DNA from: Paragorgia papillata
Taxonomy: Eukaryota; Cnidaria; Anthozoa; Scleralcyonacea; Coralliidae
NCBI GenBank assembly: GCA_035771165.1
Contig: JAWNZC010000229.1
Location: 848,501-912,500, forward strand
Length of the DNA: 64,000 nt
Direction of reading: 5' to 3'
Shown: positions 21,774 to 34,544 of the stretch, one piece after another
How positions within the stretch are numbered: the stretch's first letter is position 1
Layout: every line of letters begins with the position of its first letter
The notes under the pieces: model-generated
Databases searched by the model: none
What the model was told of the DNA's origin: nothing
What the model saw: the letters and a program-made list of their open reading frames with translations, nothing else
Made by a program: the position numbers and the translations under genes

Positions 21774-22079
21774 ATAAGTGCTTTGTTATACTGTATAGCT
21801 TGAGTTTCGCTGAATGATTTCGTTTATTATTTCGCTGAATAATGTTTATCAAGGGAAAGTAGTGTACACAAAAGACAAACTGAAAGACTTACCAAAACAT
21901 TTCGCCTGGCTCCTTAATTTTACTTCAACCAAACAAATGAAACAAATATGAGTCATAGATTTCTCCAGTTAATCTTCACACATGCTTTGAAGACCTACAA
22001 ATAATCTTTTTTGTAACCAAACAAGCTTTTGTTCAGTATAGGAAACCGTGAAGAGTTCTGGCGGGCAACAATTGCAATA

Positions 22080-22477
22080 ATGATAATGATTTAATATTTC
22101 TATTGCGCAAATTTACATGTGGATATGATCAAATGCGCATTACAATGTTATGGGTGGCTTATCAGGCAATTTAGAAATTTTCACCGTGGCCGTGTTGAGG
22201 CATATCAAAGGCGCTTTATGCTGCCGCCAACAACACAGTTCAGAACACGGATCTCAACTAAGACCTAGGTGTTGATTTTACGGAGGGAGGAAAACCGGAG
22301 AACCCGGCGAAAAACCCTCGAAGCACAGGAGAAATCAACTAAACTCTACTCACATGGTCAAAGCTCGAGAACGAGGTTATTCCCAGACGGTCACCCATCC
22401 AAGTACTAACCCCGTCCGACCGGGCTTAACTATTGGTGAGAGGCAGCGCGCTAACAGCACACGCCACCTGTGCTCCC
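22080..22477 (-). mobile_element. 5S rRNA-derived SINE
   Basis: On the minus strand 22430-22377 reads like the 3' half of 5S rRNA: gttaagcccggtcgg, ttagtacttggatgggtgac, cgtctgggaataac. Upstream (22477-22435), ggtggcgtgtgctgttagcg then ctctcacc resembles a tRNA-derived head. Downstream is a unique body and an ATT-rich tail ending in cattatcattatt. ATTGCAATA flanks both ends (22071-22079, 22478-22486), a 9-bp target duplication. It is a retroposed SINE, not a functional 5S gene. Confidence 0.8.
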
Positions 22478-22703
22478 ATTGCAATATTATTGACCAGTGC
22501 AATATTATTGACCGACTGGCCGGGCAATAAGTTCTCAATTGTTGCCCGCTCGGCCTACATTGAAATGTAGCTAAGGTCATGTGACCACAAACCAACCAAT
22601 GACAGTCATCGTTTTATCCAGCAAAACTCTAGCTATATAAAATATCTATTATGTGTATGTAAATACATATGTATATATTACGTATACGTAATCATGACAT
22701 AGC

Positions 22704-22754
22704 GTGTCTATTTATTTATTTATTTATTATTTACTTATTTATTTATTTATTTAA
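22704..22754. repeat. (TTTA)n microsatellite
   Basis: About twelve imperfect tttatttattta units. Confidence 0.9.
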
Positions 22755-23013
22755 TGTTATTTATACACGGTAGTTGATCATCAATCCGTAAAAAGGTTTG
22801 TTTTTCATGAGCGTTTGAATTAGGGTTGGGGTTAGGGTTAACAACCATATAGAGACAAGAGCCATGCAAGAGGGAGAATTAGGCCAAAAATGCGAGGAAA
22901 ATTGAACGCCGCCATTAGAGGGGGAAATCTAAGACAAGCCTTTTACTAAATTTTCATCACGATTCTTAAGAAAATAAAACGTTTAGAATTTTTGGTTTTA
23001 TTACTATTATAAG

Positions 23014-23606
23014 CCCTGTTTACACGGCCAAAATTTAAACAGGATCTGAGCCACATCTGACTTTAAGCGAGCTTAAAATGTCCGTGTAAACAGATCGGCG
23101 TAAATTAATCGCGATTAGTTTGCACCACCTCGATTAGTTTGCACCACCTCAAGGAGGTGGATTAAACTGAGCACGATCAGTTAATCGCGCTTAATTTGGC
23201 CGTGTAAACGCATTGAAAAACGCTTGCTATTAATACGTTGTTATTAATATACGTTGTTAAAATATGATAAAATGCATTTTTTTGCCCTGCTGTAGAAGCT
23301 TCCATCTCGCTATTCTTTGTTTGTTTGTTTGTTTGTTTGTTTGTTTCTTTTGCTATTATATATTCTTTCTCGTGTGCCGATGTTTTCCGTAGTTCCGTTC
23401 CGTTGTTCTTTGACGCAATTACCAATACGAAGCTTCCAAAACCAAAACTATAGCTCGTCCGCCATGTTGAATAATGATATGGTTTACGTGTTGTAGTAAG
23501 GGATTATTCTATAAGCTTAAATGACCGTGTAAACGCACCAAGGTGGCGCATTTTAAGCAGCACGCTTAACTTAAGCGTGCTTAAATTTTGGCCGTGTAAA
23601 CAGCCC
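23014..23606. mobile_element. Non-autonomous DNA transposon, 593 bp
   Basis: Left end gccctgtttacacggccaaa; right-end complement gggctgtttacacggccaaa. Flanks are TATAA on both sides (23009-23013, 23607-23611). The internal motifs ggccgtgtaaacgca (23197) and gaccgtgtaaacgca (23522) suggest a nested or composite structure. A (TTTG)n run sits inside (23317-23346). Confidence 0.65.
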
Positions 23607-23845
23607 TATAAATTCTTACCCTAGTTTTTTATTGAGGCGTCTGTTATATCTGTTGAATTTTTCCACTCCTTGGATATAAATTGTGGCCGCCATTTTGAAG
23701 TGGGTATTGACAAGTGTTCAAAGGGCATGCAGGATACTAGCTTTTCCCCTCTAATGATAGCTCAGCCTGATAAAGCGTAAAATGCGCCAAATAGGGTGAA
23801 CTGTGAAGCTTTGTTTCATATGTTTTAAGTCAAACCGTAATCAAC

Positions 23846-23945
23846 GTTAACTCATTCCTGTCCGAGGGCTTCCCCAGAGGTAAATAAAATCGTCTGGCGT
23901 TAGCCGGAAATAAAATACCAAAGACCGATTCAGAAAAACGTTAAA
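23846..23945. mobile_element. Short inverted-repeat element, second copy
   Basis: gttaactcattcctgtccg start and acgttaa end; related in opposite orientation to 13296-13392 (gggcttcccc shared). Confidence 0.45.
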
Positions 23946-23997
23946 CGTAAAATTTAAAATGAATTCAAAATTTTCCGAAGATGACGCCCATGAGAGG

Positions 23998-24400
23998 TAT
24001 TTAAATTCATGAGGAAAACACAAAGGAAATCAGTACCATGTCCGTGGTTTGATATCTGATAAAGAAACCTCCTGATTTACATAAACTTTAGCTTTGATTT
24101 TCTCGGCTTAGGGGCCGATTACATGAGCCGGGCTAGCCCGGCTAACCGGGCTGACTCGTGTCACGAAATTCTTTCCTCGGCCACAAAAGGAGATTTTAAT
24201 GAACGTTAGGGTTCGTTTACATCTAAACTAAACCAATTCTTCTTGTAAATTTAGTTTATGTGAGTTTCAAAACCACAGTGAGATCCTAATCAATCGCGTG
24301 AGCCCAGTTAACCGGGCTAGCCCGGCTGATGTAAACAGCCCCTTAGACAACGTCGTTTTTGAAGCTATTCAAAACGCTCGCAGTGCGTGTTCTATCATAT
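23998..24400. mobile_element. Second copy of the 221-bp insertion element, itself interrupted
   Basis: Matches 10605-10804 (attcatgaggaaaacacaaa, then tctcggctta). At that point it is split by a MITE (24111-24342), then resumes as ttagacaacgtc and ttttgaagctatt. About 45 bp present near 10735-10780 is missing here. Confidence 0.7.
24111..24342. mobile_element. PIF/Harbinger-type MITE, 232 bp, TTA duplication
   Basis: Left end GGGGCCGATTACATGAGCCG; right-end complement GGGGCTGTTTACATCAGCCG. TTA flanks at 24108-24110 and 24343-24345. The unoccupied site cggcttagacaacg is preserved at about 10724, proving both ends and the duplication. A GGG(C) start and a TTA site fit PIF/Harbinger. No ORF. 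Confidence 0.85.
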
Positions 24401-27400
24401 ATAAAATACGAGGCGATTATTAAAATACTGCTGCTCATATGATTTAACTATAATACAGATGTTAATTTTGTATTGACTCATCCGACATCTTGGTACTACC
24501 CAAGCTGGAACCGGCGTAGTGGCTGCATAAGCCGGAAATCCGCGCGCGTGACCTAGGATTTAGATTAGAATATACAATAGGGTTAGGTATTTTTGTCCTG
24601 CGTGGTTATATAGATTACATACTTCACTTGGTGATATCTTCCTAGAGTCATCTCATCTAACCTCAGCACCAGACTATCTATATATATATATATATACTTC
24701 TTCTTTATACCACTTGATGCATGCATGCAATCTTCACGCGCTGCAACTTGCAACGTAACGATGTTGTGAAAACAGCAGCAGAAATTTATTGCTGGTATAT
24801 AGTCCTTACCTTAATTAAGTTAATCGTTTTATAAGAGAAAATATGTGAGCATGTTTATTATATTCCACATCTTCCACAGGTGTTCGAGCAGATAAGACCA
24901 TCTTTTGGGTATACCAAATAGGGAAGTAGGAGTTATTAACGATGAACCAACATACCGGCCTGTTTATCATAAACAGGAAGTAGAACGGGAAGTAGAACGA
25001 ACAGCAATAGAACTAGTGACAAAAATTGCACGGATTTCGTCGCAGGTCTACCTCAGCTAAGGAAAACTTCAAAGTTTATTAGATCAAATGCACCATCGCA
25101 GGTTAGCTGAATTATTTATATGAAACGGTAGATAATTGTCATTGATGACCAAGTGCGAAGATTCTAGCTCCTACAACTCCTATATGTAGTATTTTTAGAT
25201 ATGGATCATATTCGTCATGGCAACGCTTCAACTGAAAAGCTATTAGTTCGAATTCAACAGTTTTTATTGAGTATATATGCATATGGTTAAAAATCTCAAT
25301 ATCTATAAATAAGTTTTGTGGAAACACCACAAACTTATTTATAATACATTATCGCCATGAAAACTTTCAAAGAATTAATCTCAATACCTTTGTTCGCATA
25401 ATGCCTGGTTTCCATTTTAGCGCAACGTTTTCAGTAATGTAATAGACCGGTGAATGTAAAAGGAATGACTTTGCCGAATGGCATGGTGGCTAGCCGGAAC
25501 GAGTTGCGCAATGGCATTTTCTAAATCACTTTTAAATATATAGGACTTACAGAAATCTTATTTACCGCCTACACTCAGACAATCAGCCGCCAGAGTTGTT
25601 GAAACGATCACCTTTCAAAATGGATGAAGACCCCTCCCCCCCCCCCCCCACACACACACACCTCCCACCCCACAAAAAATAAAATAATGTTGTCAACTGC
25701 GAGATGTCTGCACTGTTCAGTCAAATATTTCCCTTACTTTTTCCAGTGTTCAAAACATTAATCGTGAATGGGGGGGGGGGGGGGGGGGGAGGCAATTGCC
25801 CGCCCCCCCAAACGTTTTAAAAATGAAAATTTCGGGCACTTTTGGAAAGAAATTTCGGGTAAATTCGGGTAATATTGCTGTTAAATATTCATAAAAAATT
25901 ATATTTTGAACTGTTTCAATATATTTTCGAATATAATTTTTCGGGCAAAAATGTCCCCCCCCCTCCACCCCCCACCCAAACGTAACTGGTCAGGTACGCC
26001 TATGAATGGAGGGATTTGCTTAATCTACATGTATAGGAACATTACACTTGCAACTGAGTATAGCTTATAAAACGCAAACCTGATCCACTAGAGGTTTGGT
26101 TAGTGTAAAATTTCCGCGTGGTGGCAGTAAACTCACTACTTTAATTGTCAGGTTAGCAGCCAAGCTAGGCCGTGTAGTGTTCTGTTAATCATCAATTATC
26201 ACCTTTTAATTATGATTATAACTATGATTAGGAATGAATAGGATGATTGTAGATAAATTGATTTGGGGCAGTCTGATTCTGAATGCGAGTAATAAACAAG
26301 TAAATAAATCGAGTAATTGTGTACCGCAGAACTACGAACTATACAGGCCGTAATACTAAACCCACGGTCTGAGACTAAGATTTTTTGTGGAATATTTATG
26401 TGACCCAATAAATTAAACCAGGTTTCTGATTTATCTGATATGTGATCCAGAAAGTCGCAATTTTTGTCATTCTGCAACCCATTCCATGCAAGCCACGCCG
26501 CATACTGTACTATTCAGTACCGCATCCTGACCGCATGGGAACAAAGTTTGTTATAATAACCGAAAAGAAACACGTCACAACGTTTTGCTTTCGCGAGCGC
26601 TTTAACACCGTCACCATCAAATGGACATGTAAACTAAAATAAGGTTTATGTTATTATATAAAATAATTGCAGATAAATGTTATTTTATAACGATTGAGTA
26701 AATATTAGATTAGCTTATAAAAATCAGGTTAAAGTCTATGTGATTTATAGTCAGATTAGCTTGTATTAATGTAATTCCTCAGTAATTCTTCCAGAAATGA
26801 AAAGTTGCTGAAACTTCCCAGTACTAAAGTTTATATGTTTATAGTAAAACTACAAAAAATACTGATAACTAAGAATGTCCACATTCTTTCTTGTTACATG
26901 TTTTTTTGAAGCGGTACGATAATCATATTTCAAATTCTCGAAATGATTTTTTCTCTATTCTTTCATATATGCTGTAGAGCTGGTGGAGAAAATAAATAAT
27001 TGAAAAAAAACGTGGGGGTCACCAAGTGTCTTCGTGAGCGACACAACGTGCATGGAGCATCCCTATCATTTCATCTATATACGAAAGCACGCAACAAATT
27101 TTTAATTTGTTTCAAAAACCAAAATTAAGTTAGTATCTTCTTGTCAAAGTTATTATTAGCTGACTTAGCCTCCTTAGTGATATTTTTATGTGTTTTCGTC
27201 ACTAACACTTGGATACATCTTGAATTAGTATTGCAGAATTATGCGCAGAAAAGCTGCGCAATGCGAAACTAAGAAACTACCTTAAGCCGACACCTTTGAG
27301 GAATTCGTAGAGTCAAAGGTGCATGTCCGCAACACCGCTGCAAAACGTTTGCGCATGCGTGAATTTGCTAGAGTAAACACTACAAGAGAGGTGGGAACTA

Positions 27401-27437
27401 GCCGTGGCAACAACAACCAGAACTTAGTAAAGACTAA
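24401..27437. other. No gene recognised
   Basis: AT-rich with a (TA)n run at about 24680, a C/CA-rich run at 25626-25662 and a 20-base G run near 25771-25790. Short ORFs only. 27320-27411 is the inverted relative of 14763-14852. Confidence 0.4.
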
Positions 27438-27446
27438 GTAAGACTC

Positions 27447-27810
27447 TAGCCTCCTCCGCAGGAAACTCTGTGTGGCTTCCCAGAACTGTGACGTTTTCAA
27501 TCAAGATCTTGACTTTATTTGGTCGAGATGACGTTTTGATCAAGATCTTGACTTTATTTCAACTGTTACGGACAATATTTTGGTCCAGATATTCAATCGT
27601 GCTCGGCCAAATTGAATATCTCGACCAAAATATTGCCCGTATTACGGGCAACAACTGTTAAACAGTTGAAATAAAGTCAAGATCTTGATCAGAACGTCAC
27701 AGTTCTGGCTTCCTGTCCCCAATTGAATATCTCGACCAAATAAAGTCAAGATCTTGATCAAAACGTCACAGTTCTGGGAAGCCACACAGAGTTGCTTTCG
27801 GAGGAGGCTA
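27447..27810. mobile_element. Long-TIR MITE, 364 bp, 9-bp duplication
   Basis: Begins TAGCCTCCTCCG and ends CGGAGGAGGCTA. The arms (about 80 bp each) contain cccagaactgtgacgtttt and aagatcttgactttattt and their complements. GTAAGACTC flanks both sides exactly (27438-27446, 27811-27819). A 9-bp duplication fits Mutator-like elements; the family is inference. Confidence 0.8.
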
Positions 27811-27819
27811 GTAAGACTC

Positions 27820-29383
27820 GACTATTCATTTGTGTTTTAAAAAAGGGGCATTTCAGAATATGTTACAATATTGACAAATAAGCCATGCATAAATTATCTA
27901 CCTTATGTGGAATCAATTCTTGTAATTTTAACTTTCTTGTGGGATTCTCGGACCAGTCCAAATATGTCAGTGATTTCCCGCTCATTTTGTGAGGTACGAT
28001 ATCGCGCAGTTTGGCAGCGGTGTTGGTGTCCGCTTAATGAAGGTTCTCGTACCCAGGTTTCTTGGATGCCAGACACAGTTTCAAGTGAAAACCATACCAT
28101 GCTTACTCTGTTATTAGTGAAACCTTTTCAAGACAGTTCCTCTTTGTTTATGATAAAATGAGAACTTGATTCCAACTCAAGAAAAGATAATTACATGAAA
28201 AGAGATTTGGCAAGAAACTGGAAACTGTTTACATTTCCTAATTTCCGTCGTGAAACTTGGAAAAACCTCACTTATTCGTCTATCTTTATTCTGAATCTAA
28301 TCTCAACAATCTGGCTGTCGGCAGCGTAATTTACAATTTTTTATATCAATTTAGATGTCCGCGTTCCGGATAGAGGTTATATAGGATTTATATATCAGAT
28401 TCAATTCTGGACTTTGTCATGGAAACTGTCCCACAGGCCACAGGGTGTCCCCTTGATGTAAGGCCGCTTAAACAGGTTTGGCTGCAGGTATTATAATCTT
28501 ATCTTCGTATAATCATGATTTAGAAATTGGAAACCCATGACACTCAAGTCGGAATTAATAGTATTTACATGAAACTGCATGCAAGACATCACTTTTTATG
28601 ACAACCCATACATATACGTCCGTACATGAATGTGAGACGACAGAGACGTCTTGCTTTGGATCCAAAGTTGGAACAGACGTAAAGTTTCAACGACTCAGTT
28701 GAGTTAATTCATATTTCTTGGATACCCGAGGTATGTATATATCATACACACGCAAAAATAGAAAGATATCACAGAACCAACTCAATAGTTGAAAAACAGG
28801 TTAGAAAAAGTTGTGAAAGAATGTTGTTAATATAATTAGTTAGCTACGATACGCATAGTCGAGTAGTTTCTGTAATTCGATCTTCTATTTGAAGCAAAGA
28901 CAATATTTAGACAATCTGCAAACTTAAGTAAACTGTAAGTAAACTGTATAAGTTAATGTTCGGTGAAAGCTGAGCTTAGATGCTCTTGTCAGTTCCAGTC
29001 TGTGTCTGTGTGAGATGAATTTTGTCACAGAAACCTTGATTAGATTCCTGCCTTTAATATAATTTGATGGAAAGGATCTCGCTGCAGCCTGCATCACTAC
29101 ACTGCATTGCAGCATCTTGTAAGAGGCTGTTTGAGACTTCAGTGTACATTATAAAGAAATTCAGGGAGAAAGCCCCAAATCTGATAAATTGTACGACAAA
29201 TCTCAATTGTGATGAAGGACGGCTTTATCTTACCAGACGTATATAGAATGTTGTATCATCGTCTGGATGGACGCCCATGTATTATATTCACTCGTACCAC
29301 AGATTCATGGGTGCGCGAAGATATTCTCTGTCTCCAAGCGTCCATTTATTAAACAAAAACACAATCTAAAATGCAGCTCATTT
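27820..29383. other. No gene recognised
   Basis: Only short ORFs on opposing strands. Nothing matches a family I know. Confidence 0.35.
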
Positions 29384-29685
29384 TATACCGCATTCATTAA
29401 ATATCGTATCTTTCACATGTGTTTAACTGATACGATTTTTCTCAGTGGTCGAAAATTCTGTATTACATACCTAACCAGACGTTTATAAAATGACAATATA
29501 TCACCTTTTATACAGACCTGTTGTTTCGTTTTGATATACCGCATTCATTAAATATCGTATCTTTCACATGTGTTTAACTGATACGATTTTTCTCAGTGGT
29601 CGAAAATTCTGTATTACATACCTAACCAGAAGTTTATAAAATGACAATATATCACCTTTTATACAGACCTGTTGTTTCGTTTTGA
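29384..29685. repeat. 151-bp direct tandem duplication
   Basis: taccgcattcattaaatatc occurs at about 29386 and 29537, and the match runs through gttgtttcgttttga with only one or two differences. Recent duplication, no gene. Confidence 0.9.
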
Positions 29686-30813
29686 GGACACTTTAGCGAA
29701 AGTAATATGAATATTTTTCCAACGAATATAAAGATAGATATAACAAGACAGGGGATTGAACGCAGAAAGCAGAATGAGGGTAGTGATCTGAATTCCGCGT
29801 TGCTCAATATGTGTATATATGGATAAACCTGGGCAATATCATTCGACAACGACTTGCGATAAAAGTGATTTATATCAGTATATTTTACACCTGTCAACGT
29901 GTGCGGTCATTTCATATAAATGATGGCAATGGATAGTTTGAAAACTTATTATTCAAGCATTTTTAATACATGTACAAAAAGTGGCTCCAACGTTCAAAAT
30001 TGTGTTTGCTAATATGACAATCACATGCATCAGATTAAAAAAGAGTCTTAAAAATAATAATCACAAATCACAATTATTTTGTTAATTCTAAAGAGGCTGT
30101 GAAAATTGTCTATTTCAGAAGGTGCGGATAACAAAATTATAATAATTGGATTTTAGTTTTTCTGTTCCGAGGATATAGTAATAATTCATACTGATTCGAT
30201 TATAAAGCGTGTCTGGGCAGAGCAGAGTGACGGACTGGCAAAGTCATGCCACCAAAAAGAAGTAAAGGATTACTCTTCAGTTTATACTGAGTATACGCTA
30301 GTCTCTTCTGAACATAGATCATTTTCAATAACTTTTTTCAGAAGTTTATCTTCCCGCGCTTTGCAATAAATCCTAGTGCGAATGCAAAGTGTCATGCTGG
30401 TCCTATTATCACATTTGCAAGAAGCGGAAGTCGAGAATTACACTATTAAATATGTCTTTTTATATTAAAATTGCAGTATGATAGAGCGACATTGAGTAAA
30501 GTACAATCTTATCCTTGAAACGTAATGGCTCAATGTAAACAGTGAAAGTATGGATCAATCATCACAAATTGGAAAAAAAAACCACCGCGATTACAGACTC
30601 ACGCTATTTTGTTCATTGACATTGGTTAGTCCATCTAGAGAAGTTGTCTGTAGCCGTATATTTTAATTTTTATTAGCTTTGTGCAATAGCTGTGGTATAC
30701 TTTTACGCTTTCTTCTTTTAAGGATCTATGCTTAAACAAAATTAAAAAGACATTTTCAGAACAAGCAACAAATGTTTTTTTTTCATCTTACTATATATAT
30801 ATACACATACCAA

Positions 30814-30845
<32 letters not shown>

Positions 30846-30931
30846 GAAATAGAAAATGGCCGCCCGTGTTTATATAGCCTGATGCAAACGCGAGAGTGAG
30901 TTGGGAGAATTCAAAAGTTTATGTGATATAT

Positions 30932-30988
<57 letters not shown>

Positions 30989-31026
30989 ATATATATATAT
31001 AATAAAAGTAACGTTCTGTGTAGGCA
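29686..31026. other. No gene; contains (TA)n runs
   Basis: AT-rich DNA with TA dinucleotide arrays at about 30791-30842 and 30924-31002. ORFs over the arrays are low-complexity. Confidence 0.5.
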
Positions 31027-31075
31027 GATGACGTCATTTACTCCAGACAAGCGAAATGAAAATCGTAAAATTAGG
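31027..31075 (-). repeat. Arm of an inverted repeat pair (mate 32765-32813)
   Basis: gatgacgtcatttactccag and the following cgaaatgaaaatcgtaaaat are the reverse complement of 32765-32813. The 1.7 kb between them may be one composite element. Confidence 0.55.
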
Positions 31076-31437
31076 CATACCTCTAGAAATAAACAATAGA
31101 AAGTGCTCAAATTTTGCATGCTTCTAGTATTAAATAAACTACGCTCCACTGTGGAACATTAGTTGTTTTCATGGAAACTGCTGGTGCCTGGCAAGCTCCA
31201 ATGATAAAATTAAATTTGCTTATTTATCAGCAATCAGGTAGCGTTTACTCCAGCGAATAAAAGTGAAGCTTAGAGCTTATGTAGGCATTGTAATCCAAAC
31301 GTTTAAATCTTTCTATTTTAAAACAATGAGGCAAAAATGATAACTCCCTTTTTAAGATTTAGAGTAGCCTGAGAGCATGCGCTTACCATGGCAATCACAA
31401 AGGTCCCATAGAGAAGTGTGTTTTATTTAGCCTGCGT

Positions 31438-31478
31438 GCAGTCTTTCCGCTTTCCGGGTAGAGACTGCACGCAGGCTA
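31438..31478. repeat. Hairpin (17-bp stem)
   Basis: tagcctgcgtgcagtct and its perfect complement around a short loop; short palindromic MITE or fragment. Confidence 0.7.
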
Positions 31479-31489
31479 TATTTTATTGG

Positions 31490-32250
31490 ACATAAGGGAG
31501 ATTAGTGATTAAATGTCCTGGAAAGGTGAGGGAGGGATTCGCAAATCCTTACGAGGCTTGAGGGGACATTTAATCACCAATTTCCCGACATGTCATGGTA
31601 TTAGTTTGTAATACCATGAGATTATCTTATAATAATGCATTTCTTTGTTGTGTAAAAGGAAAACCTGGAATCCGGAATGGAATCCGGAATAATAGTTACA
31701 ATTTACATAAAAAAGTACACAAAGTAATAATAATATAAAAACTAACTATATAAAATATAATTATTAATAATAGAATATATAATAATTAACGCCTTCTATA
31801 GTGCATAGACAAGGTTATATAGTGTATTTATTATATGGCACAGGTTACCTCCGGTAAAATTACGCGCTGTGATTGGTTGCGGACGAGGCGAGATTTCTCC
31901 GTAATGCCCGCGGCGGACATTGCGGAAAATGTCCCTAAAAACCCAGCTTAAATAATGGTCTTCAGCTGAAGCAAGTTGAAAACCAACGAAATGTATGCTT
32001 CCTGCCTTCCTTTTACAGTTAGATATTTTAGCTAAAGTAAACAACCGGCCGTTCCTTAAAAAAATATAGAGCCTTAATCCTCACAGACAGGTATGAGTCA
32101 CAGAAAACAAAAAATTTCCACAAAAAACAAACCTAATTATTCAGCCGCTGCCCTTGAGGTTAATAATCGGTTATATTGTTATTATAGTGACTAATATGAC
32201 TTCAATGCGTTCTGCCCTCCCGAGCTGTGAATATTTCTGAGTTTCTGAGT
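31490..32250. other. Repeat-derived stretch, no gene
   Basis: Near 31570-31615 it shares tttaatcaccaatttccc and ttagtttgtaata words with 18000-18050. No supported ORF. Confidence 0.4.
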
Positions 32251-32253
32251 TAA

Positions 32254-32476
32254 CCCAGGGTGCATTCCATGTCAACCGAAGATAAGCCACTGGTGTTCAG
32301 TTGCTGCGCCAAGGGAGGTCAAGACGAACGCCAGCGCCGGCACCACCAACTGACTTGTATAGTTGTATGGCTGTATATGTGCGCCGACCGCAGTGTGATT
32401 GTGCACCAGCACGCCGAGCACTTTTGAAACTCACGCCGAAGATCTTCGGCGTGACGTACATGGAATGCACCCTGGG
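32254..32476. mobile_element. MITE, 223 bp, AGTTAA/TTAA site
   Basis: Ends cccagggtgcattccatgt and acatggaatgcaccctggg; inner gaagat and atcttcggcgtgac also pair. AGTTAA flanks at 32248-32253 and 32477-32482. A TTAA-containing site next to CCC ends could mean piggyBac or Kolobok, but a 6-7-bp duplication is equally readable. Confidence 0.7.
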
Positions 32477-32764
32477 AGTTAACTGAAAATTAGGCATATT
32501 TATTGGAAAATTTTGAACAATAAATACGTCCTGCATGACATTGGTGTTGCTTTTCTTGAACGCTTTTTTTCTTTAAACGATAAAAATAAATATTTACCAC
32601 TGAGGTGGAAACATAAAGCGTACACAATCATGCTCATGAGTAAGGTAAATGGCAATATACAAAGACAAACACAACGCTAAAAACACAGACAAAAACGAAG
32701 CATATTTGTGTACTTTTTTATGTAAATAAGAAACCGAGTCGATCATGGTATTACTATAGTAATT

Positions 32765-32813
32765 CCTTATTTTACGATTTTCATTTCGCTCGTTTGGAGT
32801 AAATGACGTCATC
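32765..32813 (+). repeat. Arm of an inverted repeat pair (mate 31027-31075)
   Basis: attttcatttcgctcgtttg then gagtaaatgacgtcatca, complementary to the mate. Confidence 0.55.
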
Positions 32814-34544
32814 AGCCATGCATATTCCAAAGCTTGAATATCTCTTGAACGAGATGAGATATTGACAAACCACAAACACCGTTCATCCTCATTTTAAATG
32901 TACTTTATGATAAGATAAAAAAACACCTTAACCTTTGACCAAAAAACAGTCGTTGTCATGGCATGGTGTAACTGAGCAAAGACCACCCCGTAAGCGTATT
33001 GCATTTATTGCATGGACAGAAATGTTTCAACGCCTAGTTTTAATTGAGGTTTAAGGGTGTGTAACGACAAGATATATGACGCAAGGGAAAGGGAAATGAC
33101 TTCATAGTCATAGGATCATTTTCTTGGTTTGATAGTCAGGGTTTAATATACAGACATGACAATTTTTAAATTGTTAGTGTGATTGTATACGAACGGTTCA
33201 ATAAAATAAAATAAAATAAAAAATAGTACAGTCCTTAATTGGTGGCTGGTCTCTGGACCCGCGTGCGAAAGACGAGACTGAAGTTAATTCTCGACAACTG
33301 ACCCTGAAAGTTGAAAGCATATAGGCGTTATTGCGAGAATAAAGAGAAATGAGAGAACAGTACTCAATTCATGTGCTTTGCTGAGCGATTTAAATTAAGA
33401 CTTTGGGGTTTGAATCATTGTTTCAAGTAAGATTTTGTCCAATGAAGCAAGACTACTGACTATCTACCTAAATTTACTTCCGCTTCATCCCACGCACCCC
33501 AGCCACCCCTCTATCAACTATGCTGGTTGACAACTGACTGCAGCTCACTTATTACATTTGTTAACTAGGAGTCAGTTATACTATATAGTTACTATACTAG
33601 TTAAAGTATTGTAAATGAAGTGCTGAGTCCGTCGCAAAGATTTTTAGTTAGGGGAAAGCAAAAGGAAAAGCGGAAAATCCGAATTGCGCATGTATTAATC
33701 CGACTGGTAGATAGTGACTCTTGACCCTGTCTGCGACACTTCTTTAAAAAATAAAAAAATGAGAACAGTATTTTACAACAGTGTGTTGTTGTTGTTTATT
33801 GCAGACATAACGAAATGTTTTCGAATAGATTGTAAGCTTGAGGTTTTGTAAGAACATCGAAATAAGGAAAAATTATCAAGTAGTCAGGTATAGTGGATCG
33901 ACATTGTCTGGTCAAGTAACAAGAACACGCGATCTCCCGATAATATGTTGTCGATAATTCGGTTTCTGTCAGTCCCACTCAGACTGCTCTTCGCGAGATT
34001 GCTTACTATTAAAACATTCCGGTTTGTCATTGCGTGAAACAAAGGCATAATGTAAAAACATTTTTGGTAAAATTAAAGACGATATGGTACTACTAAATTT
34101 CCGTTTACTGTGAAGTGTCCATAATCACGAGACTTTACGAAAGACCGGCTGTCTTACATCTGGTCTGCGCCAGATAACCGAGATTTTGGGAGACTATTTA
34201 GGAGGTAAGTGGCATATTATATCGTCTAGCGCGCGAACGATCGCTTTACATCATGATCCGTGATAAAATCAAAACATCTAGGTCCGCGTAAAGACTGGAC
34301 CCGACATATAATAATAGTAAATAACTCCCTGAGAAGTGGTAGTAGTTAAATATTTTATAACAACATGATGGCGAATACAATATAAAAATATGATCTATTA
34401 CATTTCCAGAATCTAATAAATAAAATAGACAATAATAAAGACAATGCTAATATTTCCTAATTTCAAAAAGCAGCTTTACTGCAGATTGATTCTCAGTCTC
34501 GAATCTCCGGTCGGAGGATTGCCCACTGAGATCTGGAAAAAAAA
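32814..34544. other. No gene recognised
   Basis: AT-rich, with an (AAAAT)n run near 33200-33225. Short ORFs only. Confidence 0.4.

Noticed and set aside
22377..22430. Functional 5S rRNA gene
   Set aside because: Only the 3' half is 5S-like; it continues into SINE body and tail and is flanked by a target duplication.
32301..32486. Overlapping ORFs on both strands (61 and 79 codons)
   Set aside because: They lie inside a MITE with inverted ends and have no coding signature.
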